Shown: piece by piece, positions 24,918 through 38,544 of the stretch
Numbering within the stretch: the first letter of the stretch is position 1
Layout: every line of letters starts with the position of its first letter
NCBI GenBank assembly: GCA_948474755.1
Contig: CAOLHI010001473.1
Location: forward strand, 372,001-436,000
Source of the DNA: Ctenosaura bakeri
Taxonomy: Eukaryota > Chordata > Lepidosauria > Squamata > Iguanidae
Direction: 5' to 3'
Length of the DNA: 64,000 nt
The notes under the pieces: generated by a model
Seen by the model: the letters and a program-made list of their open reading frames with translations, nothing else
Database searches by the model: none
What the model was told of the DNA's origin: nothing
Translations under genes and position numbers: made by a program

Positions 24918-27900
24918 ATGCTCAGATTTGAAGAAATGGAATATGGCAACCCTAGAGCTCTGATTTACAGGCCGATCCAATGGGCCCACTATGCCAGGTG
25001 GCTGCAACAGCAGTTTTGCCACCACTAGCATGGTTGGATCCTAAGCCCTGCCAGCAGCCAAGTAGAAACATTAATTTCAAAGCACACATCTATAGTCTTC
25101 TGTCATCCTTCCTCCTTTATGCATACACACATGTAATCTGTTTTTTCACAGCATTCCAAAGTTCATTACTTTGCAATGTTCTCACTCAGACATTTCTCCT
25201 AACAATGCTGGCACAACATAATATACTCTGCCAATGTCAGCAAAGACTTCCCCACCACATGCTGTATAATCCAACTGCTCTCACTCTCCCCACTCTCCTG
25301 ATGCAGCCAACTCATAATCACATGGTTGTAAGGAAATACATATCTCAGTGCTTTTCTTTTTTGCTGTATCCATTTATTTTAGATATTATATCAATGTTAT
25401 TTGCACAGCTATAATTAGGGCTGTATCAGCACTTCCTAGAGGGAAGAAACTTAAGCTGAGATTCACTTCATGCTTGACAGGCACAGGCCTGCTACAACCC
25501 CTTGTAAGCTTTTAGACTGTGCCCTTAAGGCTCCTGGTCTCATTATTACAGTCTGACCGCTGATACCTAGGAACTACAATGGTGAGAAAACTATATGTAG
25601 TGGCATCTATTTTTCCTGGTTTTGTTTGTTTGTTTTGCACCTTTCGGGATACTTTGGGAGTAAAGCATACCCACAAGTTTGAATCCCAAAGAAAGAAGAC
25701 AAGGGGAAAAAAGACAAGAGTAGGCTGTAGACAAAGAGTAGACTGAACAAGACAACTATGACAGGTACAGCAGTCAATTGTATATGCCCGGGTTCTTCTG
25801 AAGGCCACAAGGACAGCCAAAAATCCCTACCAAAAGCTAGGAGTTAGCCAGCAATCTAGTTCTGGTTTTGGAAATTGTTTGTTTTTTAAAAAACAGCTAA
25901 AATAGTCTGGGGAGCTGTAACCCATTTAAAAGGCAAATTGCCTCTCCTGGAGGCTACTTTACTTTACTTTTTTGGCCAGAAAAATATATGTTCTGGGAAG
26001 CCTGGAAGGATCACAGGCTATTAAAGCAGTTTTGCGGGTCACATGTGTCCTGAGGGCCATACTTTACCCACTTCTGTGATACAAAAATCTGAGTTGATGA
26101 GGACAAGGCTATAGGATTTCATTACCTTTTCAAGAGCTACAATTGGCAACATCATTATTTTAACCATTAAAAATGATAATGATGTTGCTATTATTTTTTA
26201 AGTAACGAGCAATGCTTCTCATTGCTTTATCCCATTACATGGGGGGATTTGGAAGCATTTGGATAATTTTTGGTATTTTTTTTTAAATCGAAAAATAATG
26301 CATTAGTAATGCAGTACTAATAGTGTTTTGTCTGCTGTAGTCACATGCTTACGTGCATGCGCACGCACGCACACTCACAGTGTGACAGGAATTAATTACT
26401 TTTTTTTTTAATGTAATGCTATAATTAGCCTTAAGTGTTAAAAGTTATGGTTCCAGCCTCTGGTGTGGAGAGAGTAATGGTGGCTACAGCTAAGGAAAGG
26501 AAATGGTCTTGATCAACATTTCTGCACTGTCATATCAAATGTTCGTTCCTGACCTTATCTTGATCCTATCTCTGAGGTCACTAATTGCCCATCATTGGCC
26601 ATGAATGGTCAAGGATGCAAACTGGTGTCATTTTCATAAGATTGTCAAAAGATTATTGATTTTCACTTGTTCTACCTTTCACACACATACCTCTAAAAGA
26701 ATGGAAATGGTAAGCAAATCAGTGATACATGGACAGTTCCTAACACTGCTACAACACCCAGAGCTGAGTTCATGCAGCCTTTCTAAAAAGCAGATGTTCC
26801 GTTGATCAGCTGATCTGGAAGAGAGAGCAAGTGGATTAACTCCCTTTGCTAACATTTTCTCCAAATATGCCAATAAGTAGGATTTCAACTTTTATTTAAA
26901 GCTAAACTATGCAGCCCTCACTCTGATGTCCATGCTTTCTGGGTTGAATCAGAGTTATTGAGTCCAATCTTGTATGCGTTCATTTACATGGAAGTAAGTT
27001 CAAGAGCAATCCAGATGGTGGATCCATACAACTGGGGGGCACTGAATGTCCAGACTTTAAAAGATATTTGCAAAGTCCTAAGCTGTGCCCACAGTAGGTT
27101 CAGCACATAGGACAGCTTCTTTACAATTTGGAATAAAACCCAGAGAAGATTCACTGTTGTGCTGACATGGGATCTACCAGGAGGAATTGTTGTTAGAGGT
27201 AAATATGTGTGGCAAAGTCCTTTGCAAAGCTGAGTGAAAGAGTTGCCGTAAGTGTTTAACTATGCATCCTTTTAAGCATCATTTTTCCTTTCCTGCTAAA
27301 AATGAGAGTCTTCCAAAGCCATTTTTCAATATTATCCTCAGATTCAGAATTCTCTTGCATACATTTGCATACAATGACTAGTTTGCTTCTGAAGCATCTA
27401 TCTAGCCCTACCTTATAGTAGTAACCACCTGGCTATATATGTACTTATATAATTGTGGTTGTCTATACTGTTTTGCAATTTATGGGTAATTTGCTTGTCT
27501 TTTGGTATTAATATGCAAGATGGCAACAAGACTCCCTCCTAAAAAGTTCCAGATGGAATGACCAACTTTTGATATCCAGCCATATGCTTTGCAATCTCTC
27601 TGAGTTCACAATCATAGTCATACATCTCCCTGCCCTAACCATTGCCAGCTGCCTTCTGTTCATGGACAGAATAGTGCTTTCCACAGAGCAGTCTTTCCTC
27701 CCTATATGCAATGCAGTAAGGTAATCCCTCGGCCGTCTCAATGACGATGGATATTGGCATTAGTGAGTGTTGATAAATACCTCCACACTTCAACTGGGAT
27801 AATCTTGGGTGAATAATTGCATTCAAAGATCAAAGCCATTTTGGCAATATGCAGTTATCAGACAGGGGACAAGAACTTGGATCCTGAAGCAAGTTCAGCC

Positions 27901-28768
27901 TTGTTATGTCATCTCAAGGAAACTTACTGACAATTTATACATTGCTTGCTGCCTTCGGAAGTTGGAGGAAAGCCATAGTGGTAATTCTTGGGCTAGCCAG
28001 CAATGTTTAAATGCCCTTACTGTGTCAGTCCACTCAAATCCATTGAGAAGAAGCACATTAGCACTGTCTACATTCACAGAGCTTGAAAAAGCTTTTTTTT
28101 TTTTTTTTAAAGTGGGGGGCTGCAATTTTTAGCATGTCACCAGCCATGTTGACTTGGGAGTTCTGGAAGCTCTAGCCCCAAAAAGGAACATTTCTAAGTA
28201 GCTAATGATGGTTAACAAATACATTTGAATCTGCATAGCATCCATCTTGAATATTGCTATGGCAAGAGAAAAGTGGAATAAGATTATTTTACTAAATACA
28301 CTGATATGTTTCTCCCCAATCCACACAAGGAGTCATGTTTTGATGGCAATCTTTGGAAAGAAGGAGGGGGAGGGTAGCTGGTGGCTCCTGTGTTAGCATA
28401 GTGAATAACTCTGTTGAGGTTTGAAGACATTTTCTTCAAAATAGGTTTAGAATGTTGAACAGATCCTTTTAAAATTCAGAATAAAGCATAGAGTAGATTT
28501 ATTGTCCTACAGATGTGGCAACCACCAATAGTAGCCTCCATTCAATAGGGGTGGTTGAGAATTTTCTTTGGTCTATGGAAGGAACATAACAATACAATTC
28601 TTAGATTTCTTAATAAACAGTACAGAAAGAAGTTGAAATTTACAACAACAACAAAAGGAAAAAAGTGAATGTGAGGAAAATAGACAGATTCTTCCAGCCA
28701 AGCAGAGGTTTTTGAATGCTTAGTTCTTAAATCTCTAGGTTTGAATTTCTCTTTGTTTATATTCATAG

Positions 28769-28940
28769 GCCATTTCTGCCCTACACAGTTATAGTGCTAT
28801 TATTCCAATTTCAACCTCCTGTGGAATTCCGAGGTTGTAGTTTATTGAGAACAAAGAGCTCCCTGGTTGAGAATTCCAGGATTCCATAGGATGTTGAAAG
28901 TGGAATAATAACACTATAACAGTGTAGTGTGGAAATGGCC
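28769..28940. mobile_element. Palindromic MITE, about 172 bp
   Basis: Begins GCCATTTCTGCCCTACACAG and ends, reversed, GGCCATTTCCACACTACACT; the arms stay complementary for about 45 bp (atagtgctattattcca against tggaataataacactat). ATAG precedes (28765-28768) and follows (28941-28944) the element. A likely relative lies near 18350-18450. Confidence 0.65.
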
Positions 28941-28944
28941 ATAG

Positions 28945-31900
28945 TGTTAAATTAGGCTTACTGTTCTTCTCCTCTTGCTCCTCCTCCTCTTGTTTTCTGA
29001 CAGGCTTCTCATCTTCTGCAGCTATGTAATAAACAGCTACAAAAGAAAGTAGCTAGGAATAATAGTACTTATTTAATTCGGCTGCTGTGAATTGGTGAGA
29101 TTTTCAGAGGATGGTCTGTCCATCCCTAGTGAGAAGTAACACATAAAACTTACCACATAATTATATTATAGTAAAAATTCAAGCTACACATTATGTTCAA
29201 AGACTCTGAGTACCATTTTAAAAGTCTGACATTCTTAATGAAGATAAAGTGATTATCAAATTCTAATGGCTCCCTTTTTTGTTCAAAATTGTCTACCCAG
29301 CTTGCTTTGACTGCATCCCACAAACCACAGGGTCCAGATGCATGTTTACAAGGATAGAGGAGCCTTATAATCTTTCTGGGGTTTCATAAGAAACATGGTA
29401 GGTATTTTAATTAGTATAAAAGTTGAAAGAAAATTATTCTTTGTTCTTTGAGACAAGCCAAATTCTTGCTACCTCACTTTAGCTGTTAATTTTGTCCTTG
29501 GGTACATGTTGTGCCAAAGAATGTGTAAAAATAATGTTGCTTAACAATTAGAGTGATTATCAGTGCTTATGTGAAAAGCGCTAGGTGAGGTCAAAATCTG
29601 ATTATTTTTCCAAGGAAACCTATTGGGCAGCTTCCTGGATAATGCCTTCAGGCCTTCAATCCAAATTCCACAGTCAGACTGGGCCAATTGAGTTTAATGA
29701 AACTCCTCTGAAGTGTATGCACTGTGCAGGTTGCAGCCAATGTAAATGTTGCCTACTAGTTATTGTTTTTGTTGTTGTAATCTCAGGTTTTGATTCTGTG
29801 CCTTTTGCTTTTCAATGAATAATGAAACCAGTGGTTCTAAACATTTGCCAGGCCAAATGCCTTTTCTATAGGAAAATATTGTTTTGTTCTCCCTTCAACC
29901 TTAACAAAGTTCACAACGATTAAAATGCTCCTTTAAGTGAAAAATTGCCCGGTCCTCAAATGTAGCATCAGCAGCATTACTTTTTTTTTTTACTTTTAAA
30001 TAGCCGAATAGTTGAAGGATCCTGAAATATTGTTCTATCTAGTCTTTGCTGGGGGTATCATTTAGAGAGATCAGAGGAACGGCATTTATTTCTCTTGAAC
30101 ACCTACATCTCTGGTCAGCTCACTGATTCTAAATACTGAATTGATATCAACAATGAAATGTGCCTATGTACTAAGAATGGCACGGTGCATTTGCTACAAA
30201 TGAATTTGTGTGAGTATGATTTGTGATGTCAGTAAAACAGAGCCCAAACTAGTCCCATTTTTGTTTTGTAAATATGTTCACCCAACCTAATTGTTGTTGT
30301 TGCTGCTGTTATCTAAATTCGTGATACAAAAAGTTCAATGCACTCATTTACATTGCCTTCACTTGCCCTCAGTGATTTCATCATACAGCCAAATATGATT
30401 GCCTGTGTTGCTACATACCATTATCTCAGTCACTGTGTGATCTCTGATTGGATCATGTTATACTGTGCAAATAATCCTAGAAAGAAAAGCTGTGCTAGCC
30501 AAGATTTTTCTTTTGAAAAAATGGTGCAGATGCAGCGGTTGCCAGTTATCTCTAAAAACAATTTTAAAAACACAGAAGTTATTTATTAATTGAGTTTATA
30601 TTCTTCCTTTCTCCCAAAATGGGATTCACTATGGCTTCAAGTAAACCATTGCAAACATCAGTGATCTGCCATACATCAATTTTTGCCACACTTAAATTTC
30701 CAGTCTCTAACACAAAATCCAAGTCCAAGATTTTCTGAAAATAAATAAAATATGATTGCACTGCTGTATTTATCACAAGGAATAAACAATAACAGAACAA
30801 AACATATTGCTTTTTGGCAGGGGGGATGGCCTTGAATCTAGGCGGTCCTTGAGATCTTTCTATGATGAATCTCATCTCACTTCACTGTTGGATCCTCAAC
30901 ACATGTCCTGAGGCCCGTTTCTCCCCTACTACCTCCCTGAAGTTCACCTGGAATAAGTGAAATGGCATTGTACCACAAACAATGCAGAGAGGTACCTATA
31001 GAGAAACTTATTCCACATAAGCAAGCAAGCAAGCCAGTCTATATGCTCTGGGAAAGATCTAAAGCTGTATCTAGTCATTTTGACTAAAGAGTCTGCAACA
31101 AGCACAATTTGAAAAGGGAAACCTCTTTGATTTGTTCCGTACTACAGAAAAATGGGGCAGGAAAGTATGATACATAGGAGGCTATGCCATGATAAATCAT
31201 CTCTAAGTTTTGTGCTTTCCTGTTTTGCACGCACAGCCCTCAGGAGCATAAGTTAATGTTCCAGTAAGATGAAAAAGAGATAGAGTTTGGGAACTGGTGC
31301 CACCTACCCACCCTGCTGAATATCAGTGTCATTTATTTTACCTGACACGCTTACACAAATATGTTAAACTTCAAGAAAATTAGCTTTTCATCTTGCTCTG
31401 GGAAGGTGGATTTCAGCTTTGTAAAGAAATCATGGAGCAGTTTTTTATTTTTTCAAAAGCAGCTAACAAAATAAAGTGATAGTGCAAATAGTCCCATTGA
31501 TCAAAGTTATTTTGATTGCATAGGCAGGACTAGGTTTGTGTTTCTTTCTCTTGCCCCTTCCTGTTCTTCAGTGTTCATGAAAAGTGAAATACTGATGGAT
31601 ACCCTAGACAATGCAGAGTAATATACATACAATTCTCCAGTCTACTAGCACAGATAGAAACATGCAGCTACACTTAAAATGATTGAAACTTCAATTCACT
31701 TTCCTCATATGAACAAATGGAGCTGCCTTAGAGGAGAACTACCTGTTACACCTGACATAAAGCTTATGTAAAAGATGTGTTTCCACAATGTTGGCTGATG
31801 TGTAACATGATGCTGATGTCCAGACGTGCAGTTATGGAGGAATGAATTCTACTTGGCCCCCCATAAGAATTCTGTCCCACTCAAATAAAATTTTCCTTCA

Positions 31901-32201
31901 GTTCAGTTTCTAGTGTTGCAGAGAGTGAGACACGGAGCATCATTGAGGCCTAGAAGTCTTGTATTTACTGTGTGTGGATTCCCTTGGTAACTTTGACTGC
32001 CCCTTTTCTATTGATGCCCAAACTGGAGTTTTAAGTTCCTGCAATGCTAGAAATATGCAAACTGAAGGAAAAATTCATTTCACAGTGGCAAAATTCTTAT
32101 GGAAAGGCACTGCCATCCTACCCCATCCCCATTAGCTAAACACCTAATAGCACAACAACAACACATGTGTGCACACTGCAGAGGAGAACCTGAACAGGAA
32201 T
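28945..32201. other. Intergenic, no gene seen
   Basis: Nothing certain. 30583-30640 (tatattcttcctttctccca) looks like the start of a common reptile repeat. Confidence 0.5.
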
Positions 32202-32205
32202 GCTG

Positions 32206-33138
32206 TGTTACCCTGATCTGGAGGTCCCGGGAGGGACACCTAAATAACCAAACAACAACAAAACTTTGGGGAATATTAGCTGGAGCGCTCACTAAAGCTA
32301 GCGAGAGGCAGGGTAACTTAGCAGGACCTTACAACCCAGCGTCTATGGGGTCAGGTCAATCAAGCAGTCAGACGGTTTAAAATAGCAAGAATGATGTTTT
32401 ATTAAGTACAGACAAATATTAAAGACACCACAGTCACACAGCTAACTAAAGAATCAGAGATTGACTTGAAATAGGGATTTTTAGAGGGAAATGGGTGATA
32501 CGACACCTGTCTTGTGGTCCTGGACCTTGAGAGTGAAGTTGGGGTGCAATGAAGAAACTCGGCGTGGCAGAGCGGTCCGAGCGATCCGGGGTTGAGCAGT
32601 CTCAGTTACTGGAACTGAGGGGAAGGCTCGCCGGGCAAAGCAGCAGCAAGGCGGGATGGAAGTCCGGAGCTATCCAAGGAAGGTCTCGGAATCAGGGATT
32701 TTTATAGGGTGAATTATAACTGCAGGCCATACCTTACTCGGTGAGAACAATGCATTTTAGGAGTGGGACAAAGCCTTGGAAAGGTCAGAATTTAGCATGA
32801 TTGACTTAGAGCCGAATTAACAATAGTGTAGCCAGTATGTAAATGTGGAGTGCTTAGTACAGCTTTGTCAGGTTACCTGCTCGGGGCAGGGAACCTTTGT
32901 TAGTATTGTGCATATGCAGTGAGGTGTTTGCTGGAGAGGTCCCTGAAGAGACGAACCAGCTTTATCTGGGCTGCCTGGGTGGAGAATGGAATGTCCAGCA
33001 ATTATCGGCCATGCCTGTTTACGTGCTTGTCCGGAGGCTTCACAAACACGTGGAGTGGGGTGGCAGAGAAAAGCCGAATTGTTTGATATCGCAGAGATAT
33101 CGAGTGCTATCTCCGAGTAGGCCTGGACCGCAGTAACA
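32206..33138 (-). mobile_element. Solo LTR, first subtype
   Basis: 933 bp, TGTTACCC to CAGTAACA in + coordinates, with a perfect 4-bp duplication GCTG (32202-32205 and 33139-33142). Very similar to the solo LTR at 14437 and clearly the same subtype. Reverse poly(A) signal near 32397. Confidence 0.93.
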
Positions 33139-33142
33139 GCTG

Positions 33143-36100
33143 TTTGCAGCGCATTTTGAGTAAAGCACAGATCTGCTGTTACCCTGAGGCAGTGAGACAA
33201 TTATTCCATGAGTCAGTTTTCCCCTCTTGTCAGATCTTAAACTGGTGGCTCACTTTCATTTGAGCTTAATGTAAGGACAGCTGATTTCTGAATGCTCAGG
33301 AGCAACTCTATTCTTCAGAAACCTAAACATTTATTTGGTCCCATATCACTCCACATAATAGGGAGACCAGTTCCAAAATAGGAGAAGACAGAAGAAACAT
33401 ATCAAGAATTTAGCATATTGACCTGCAAATGTGTTCTTAATACACCTTAACAGGTAAGTGGAACAGATGGGCATACAAGTACCCACTTGCTGTTACCACC
33501 CCACCTGCTCTGTCTGGAAAAATAAAATTACGCAAAGTTCCCCATGGACTGAAGGGGACTTGATTGCAAGGCATATTATGAATTAAAAAGAGGAAGGGAA
33601 GGATGCATCAGTGAGAGAGGGGAGGAGTAGGTAGGTAGGGGCAAGATCAACTACTTGAACCAATGGTCTATTTTCAAGTATGTTTGAATTTAAGCTAGCA
33701 CATAACTGTAGAACTCAGAGTTCTCCTTTAATGTTACTTCTTTCGTCTATAAAAATCTCTGAGCAGCTATGAGCTGAAAAACTACTACCTGGAGCGTTCC
33801 TTATCTTTAATAGTGAAGATTTAACGTTAAAGTATGTAGGATGCTTCAGATAACTTTGGAAAACAACTATTTCACCTTTCCAGCTGGAACTGCAGAGAAC
33901 TGTTTTCCACCGTGATCAAAATCAATGGTGGAATGCTAAAGACCATCTAAAGCACTGCCTATAAAAACAATGCCCATTTTCAGGTCCATTCAACCAGAAT
34001 TCCATTCCAAAAATTTAGGTAAATTTGTTTATTCACTGTTTATTTACTGTTTCTTTACCATTTCTTTACTGTTTTGATTAACTAACTACTCTCAAAGGAT
34101 TTTATGCATCTCTTATTGTATACTAACTGCTCTCTCACCTCACCTTTGGCCATTTTTCTTTCTCCTTTCCGTCTTATTACCATTCAGTCTTCAATTACCT
34201 GGATCCAAGTCCAGTTAGTCTCCTTGCTTTTAGACCCATTTATCCTCTCAAAATAATAATTCTATGAAGGGAAACAACCAAGATAAGAGACAACACTCAG
34301 GACTGTAATCTTACACCCACTTATCTGGAAGTTCTGTTGAATACAGTGGGGCTTATGTCTGAGTTGTCATACATAGGATTATACAATAAATAACTGGGGA
34401 AGGACTAGAATTCTCAAAATGCCAGTAGAGGTATGGGACCTATAGTCCAAAATGCCAGTAGAGATTTGGTTGGGAAAGCTTTTCTGACTATTATGGAGAT
34501 TAAATCACTACCAATTTTTATTATTTTTTGTTTGTTTACTTGCATTATCATGTGAATTACAAGAAAAAAAATCACACATAACCTGAGAGTTCCACTTAGC
34601 AAGACAAAGTAGTTCTCCCATGTATTTTAAATTGCATCCCATTATTCCTCTTAAATAGCTGTGTTTCTAAAACAGAGGTAAGCATTCTTGACAGGTCCAG
34701 TGGTCACTTTTGACCCCTTGGGACCCACCACAGGCCACATCCACCTACCAGTGCATAGCCAAAATTCAGAAGCAAGAAAAGTCCCAAATTCAAATGGCAA
34801 ATTGTAAGACGTGGAGGAACCACTAAAACAACCAAGGAAGTCTTGATTGAAAGGTTTATCCCTCTGGTTCTAGTGGAATTTTTTAAAAAGCAACATCTTC
34901 TATCTGTGTGAAAGAACTTTTAATTACCTGGCACTGAATTTTGATGGTTTGGCAAGCTGTGGGCCAAAAAAAGGTTCTGGCAGGGCCAGATGACCCACAA
35001 TGCCTGTTCCTAGTCTTGAAAATTACAAAAAGTAATCAGTTTTATAAAAATGCATGGTATGTTTCTGCCCTATGTGATCCTGCAAAAATCTCCTTGAAAT
35101 GGCTCTTCCCTTAGAGATTATTAGTAGCATATTGAGTGATTCCTGTGGAGGCAATTAATGAGATAGTTGAATAGTTCCTCAAACTGACTCCAATTGAGTC
35201 CTGCTGTCAGATGCATATTGAGAAACTTTGAGAGGGGAAGGCTGAAGAAGGTGACCAGGCTGACGGTTAGGGAGTCTACAGTAGCCTCTCTGAAGGAGCC
35301 TGGAGTAAATGGGCAGCACCTCACAGGAAAAAAAAAAAACTCTTTTGAAGACAATGCTCTCACTCTGAAATTCTTCCTCTCCTCCTGAGCGCTGGAGGGG
35401 GACAGACCTAGGAATGTGACAGGTCTGCTTACAGAAATTACTGTATGCAGCTGAAGAAATACAGGTTTCTGGCTCTACAATCACACTATTTTCCCCTCCC
35501 TTTTGCTAAACATTCTTCCTTGTTGAGAGAAATATAGAATAAACTTTGTTTCCTTGATTTAAAATCCATCCTATTAATGGCATCTACAGTGATCAAACTC
35601 CACGACTGATGAAAGTTATGATTAATATAATGCAGATGGTTTAATCCTGTATAGCATCTGGATCATTATCATCATGTGAAATAGGCACTGGCCTGGATGA
35701 ACTGAAACCAATCTTTGCCAAGCACGCCAGCTAATGGGTTAAGATGTCTCTCTTCAGCCATGAAGCAGTTAACATATACAAAGTGTCCATAATTAGCCTT
35801 CATATTAACTTGCAATTAAGGTGAGTGAGAAACGTACACACCACCCTTGATGCTATTATATCAGTCTATTTGGTTGGCAGCCCAACCTGACCGTTGTGTG
35901 TCCTTGTGTGAGGAGCCAGCTGTCCCTGTTCAGGAGGAATAATTCTTCTTTGCTATGTCATTCCATGCTCTTAAAACGATCTATCATTTTCTGCATACTG
36001 GAGTAATGGCCAGTTGTACATGAACCATTCCATTTCCCCAAAGGCCTTTAGAAGTTAGATTTCTTGTAGAAAGACATTTATGTTTAAAAGGAGCATTTAG

Positions 36101-37318
36101 TGCTTTTAATTAAGGTTCTATGCAGAAATGTATTTGAAGAGCCATGAAGATGGTTCCTAAAACTACTTTTTCTGAGGGAGCAAACATCATCCTTGCTCCC
36201 GGCACAACCATACTCTTTGATCAAATGGCTGTCAAAGAAGTTCAGGTCCTTCAAAACTGATCCAAAGAAGCATTTTTTTAAAATATCACTATATTCCATC
36301 CATGATTTACCAGATTTTGCCCTGATATGTCAGTTTCTGCACTGACTCAATTTTTCATACCCTGACTCTGCTCATAGCCTGCTATATCATTCTAGCCTGC
36401 TCTGGTCCCATCCTCCAACTGTCTTCTTCCAGAGGGCCAGGTATTTATTAAATTCAGAAACTGTCTTCCTTAGCCTGAAAGCAATCAACTACCACACCTG
36501 ATCCCTGCAATTACAGCAATCTGAACTTGCTGTTGGCTGTCAGGATTTTGTTTTCTCTTGATTTCAATGGTAGCAGGTCTGGACCTCTAGTCCTTTCATA
36601 CAAGAGACCTAGCAGGTATTTAGTATTCAGCAAGAGTGTAGTTGTTATTTAGCATTGGGGGCTTATTTTTAAATTCTCACTATGACACTGGAGTTTCCAG
36701 TTTTCCTGTGTAAAATGCCACAGAGTCTTTAACTTCCACCTGGCTAGTCAAACAGAGGCGAACAGAAAGGACCTTGGGTTTAATGTCTCATCTGAGGGAA
36801 TGTTACAATGTGTAGCCTTCATTATTCATAGCAGAAAAGGCCTTTGTCTTGGTCAAACAGGTTTAATGTGTTTTCTATGCTACATAAATTCAGACTTGAT
36901 GGTTCATTTATTTGTTGGATTGCTGTTTTTATTCAAACCAAACTAAGCTCTGGGATTTAGTAATAAGTTTTGTTCTGTCCCTTACTGGTCTGAGAAGGAG
37001 AGGTGGCTGGTTTGTCCACTGCCTCCTCTCTCACTGCCTTGTTATTAAAGTTTAGCTACTGATGGTTCAGGAGCTTTTATTTACAGAACTAGCAAGAAAA
37101 ACAACTTTACTTTGCAGGGGTTTTTTTTGTGTGTGTGTGCTGGGCTACAAAGGCTTGGCATTACATTATTATTATGACAGTGTTTCTCCAACAGGCTCCA
37201 ATGGGGAGAAAGGAAAAATAAGGTGCTTTAGAATATGTTATATTCCAAAACATGGGAAAGCAGACCTCTGTAAATACCACACCTAGACAAAAATTTTATA
37301 ATGTACTATAAACAGCTG
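33143..37318. other. Intergenic, possibly holding a conserved block
   Basis: Contains the 34.3-kb palindromic repeat. 35580-35840 looks like conserved non-coding DNA (see findings). No gene recognised. Confidence 0.4.
34310..34384. repeat. Short palindromic repeat ('taggatt' family), copy 1
   Basis: gactgtaatcttacacccac through cagtggggcttatgtctgag to atacataggatt; the two halves are roughly complementary. Related pieces at 39902-39975 and 52999-53061. Probably a MITE. Confidence 0.45.
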
Positions 37319-37522
37319 AGAGAGCCAGCATAGTATAGGGGTCTCTGTGTTGGAGCCATGCACTGGGAGACCAAGATCTGAATCCCCACTAAGCCATGGA
37401 AACTCATTGGACAAGTCACACTCTCTCAGCCTCAGGGAAACCCCATCTGAAGAAAGTCTGCCCAGAAAACCCTGTCATAGGTTCCCTTAGGGTCACCATA
37501 AATCAGAAATGACTTGAACAAT
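37319..37522 (+). mobile_element. tRNA-derived squamate SINE, copy 2
   Basis: Complete layout: head 'agagccagcatagtatagg', box B region (gatctgaatcc), MIR-like core (ggacaagtcacactctctca), and tail gtcaccataaatcagaaatg ending in ataaataaac. Confidence 0.85.
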
Positions 37523-38021
37523 AAATAAACAAATGAATCACATTAAAGTGTATTATACACCATCTAACATTTCACGGATGATGTGATCAAGCAACATCAG
37601 AGTTTAGTCATGGAATTAACCGTGTGACTATGGGCCACCACAACCTGTCAGCAAAAATACCCTTATTGAATTGCCATGCAGAGTAAAAAGGGAGAGGGAA
37701 GCCGTAGTGGATGTATATATTCATAGTGCAGTACAAATAAAAGAACAACAAGAAGAACATTAGCGTTTTGCTGTGCCCAGAAACTTGCAGCAGTATTCTC
37801 ATTAGATCACTTATTTTATTTTTATTTTTTTGCTACCAATTTTTCACTGATGGCAAAAAACTACAGATGCATCAAAATACTACAGGAAATCCCTGGGAGT
37901 GACTGCCATCTGATTCACAGGGTGAGACGTAAAAGAAAGTGGGGCAAATAGCAGTAATGGATGGAAAGAAAAGGACAGTCTGATTTTCTTCAGAGATGCA
38001 GAATAAATGTTATTACCAGTA

Positions 38022-38042
38022 ACACACACACACACACACACA
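38022..38042 (+). repeat. (AC)n microsatellite
   Basis: About ten AC units. Confidence 0.95.
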
Positions 38043-38096
38043 GTCTACTTTGACTGATTTTCATCTATTTGACAGTTCGTCAAGATGTAGATGTTA

Positions 38097-38330
38097 AGTG
38101 GCTCATCTATGCTAGGACATATGTGCTCCCACCCAATTTGTTAATGGTAGTTATGCTAATGAAATAAGTTTATACTTTTTATATTTCCTCTCACCTCACT
38201 AATTACATTTCCCCTCCCAAACATTGTATAAATACCTTTCATTTGAGCCAACTCTTTATACACCTGATGAAGTGCACTGCAGTCTGCAAAAGTTTATGCC
38301 AAATAAAATGTATTTAAAGCTAGTTACTGT
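38097..38330 (+). repeat. Dispersed repeat A, plus copy
   Basis: ctcatctatgctaggacata at the start, cactaattacatttcccctc, acctgatgaagtgcactgca and aaaagtttatgccaaataaa; collinear with the reverse of 24010-24310 across more than 200 bp with indels. Confidence 0.6.
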
Positions 38331-38544
38331 TGCTCAAATGGAAAGGAGTGCGTGAAGCTTGGGTGTTTCTTATAGGTGAGATATTGAAGGCACAACTGCA
38401 AGCAATTCCAGTGAGAAAGAAAAGTGAGAGGTGTCTAATGAAACCAGGGTGGATAAAGAACTTTTAGAGGAGCCGAGATTTAAAAGAGAAATAGACAAGA
38501 AATTTTGACATATTATTACAGTCAAGGTGATAAAATGTATGTTA

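Larger units (their letters stand above)
24311..28768. other. Intergenic, no gene seen
   Basis: Contains the 24.6-kb repeat, the octamer palindrome, a CA/CG run at 26350-26375 and a poly(T) run at 28090-28108. No open frame has family similarity that I can see. Confidence 0.5.

Noticed and set aside
24980..25414. Plus-strand open frame of 144 codons
   Set aside because: No domain or splice support; composition like surrounding intergenic DNA.
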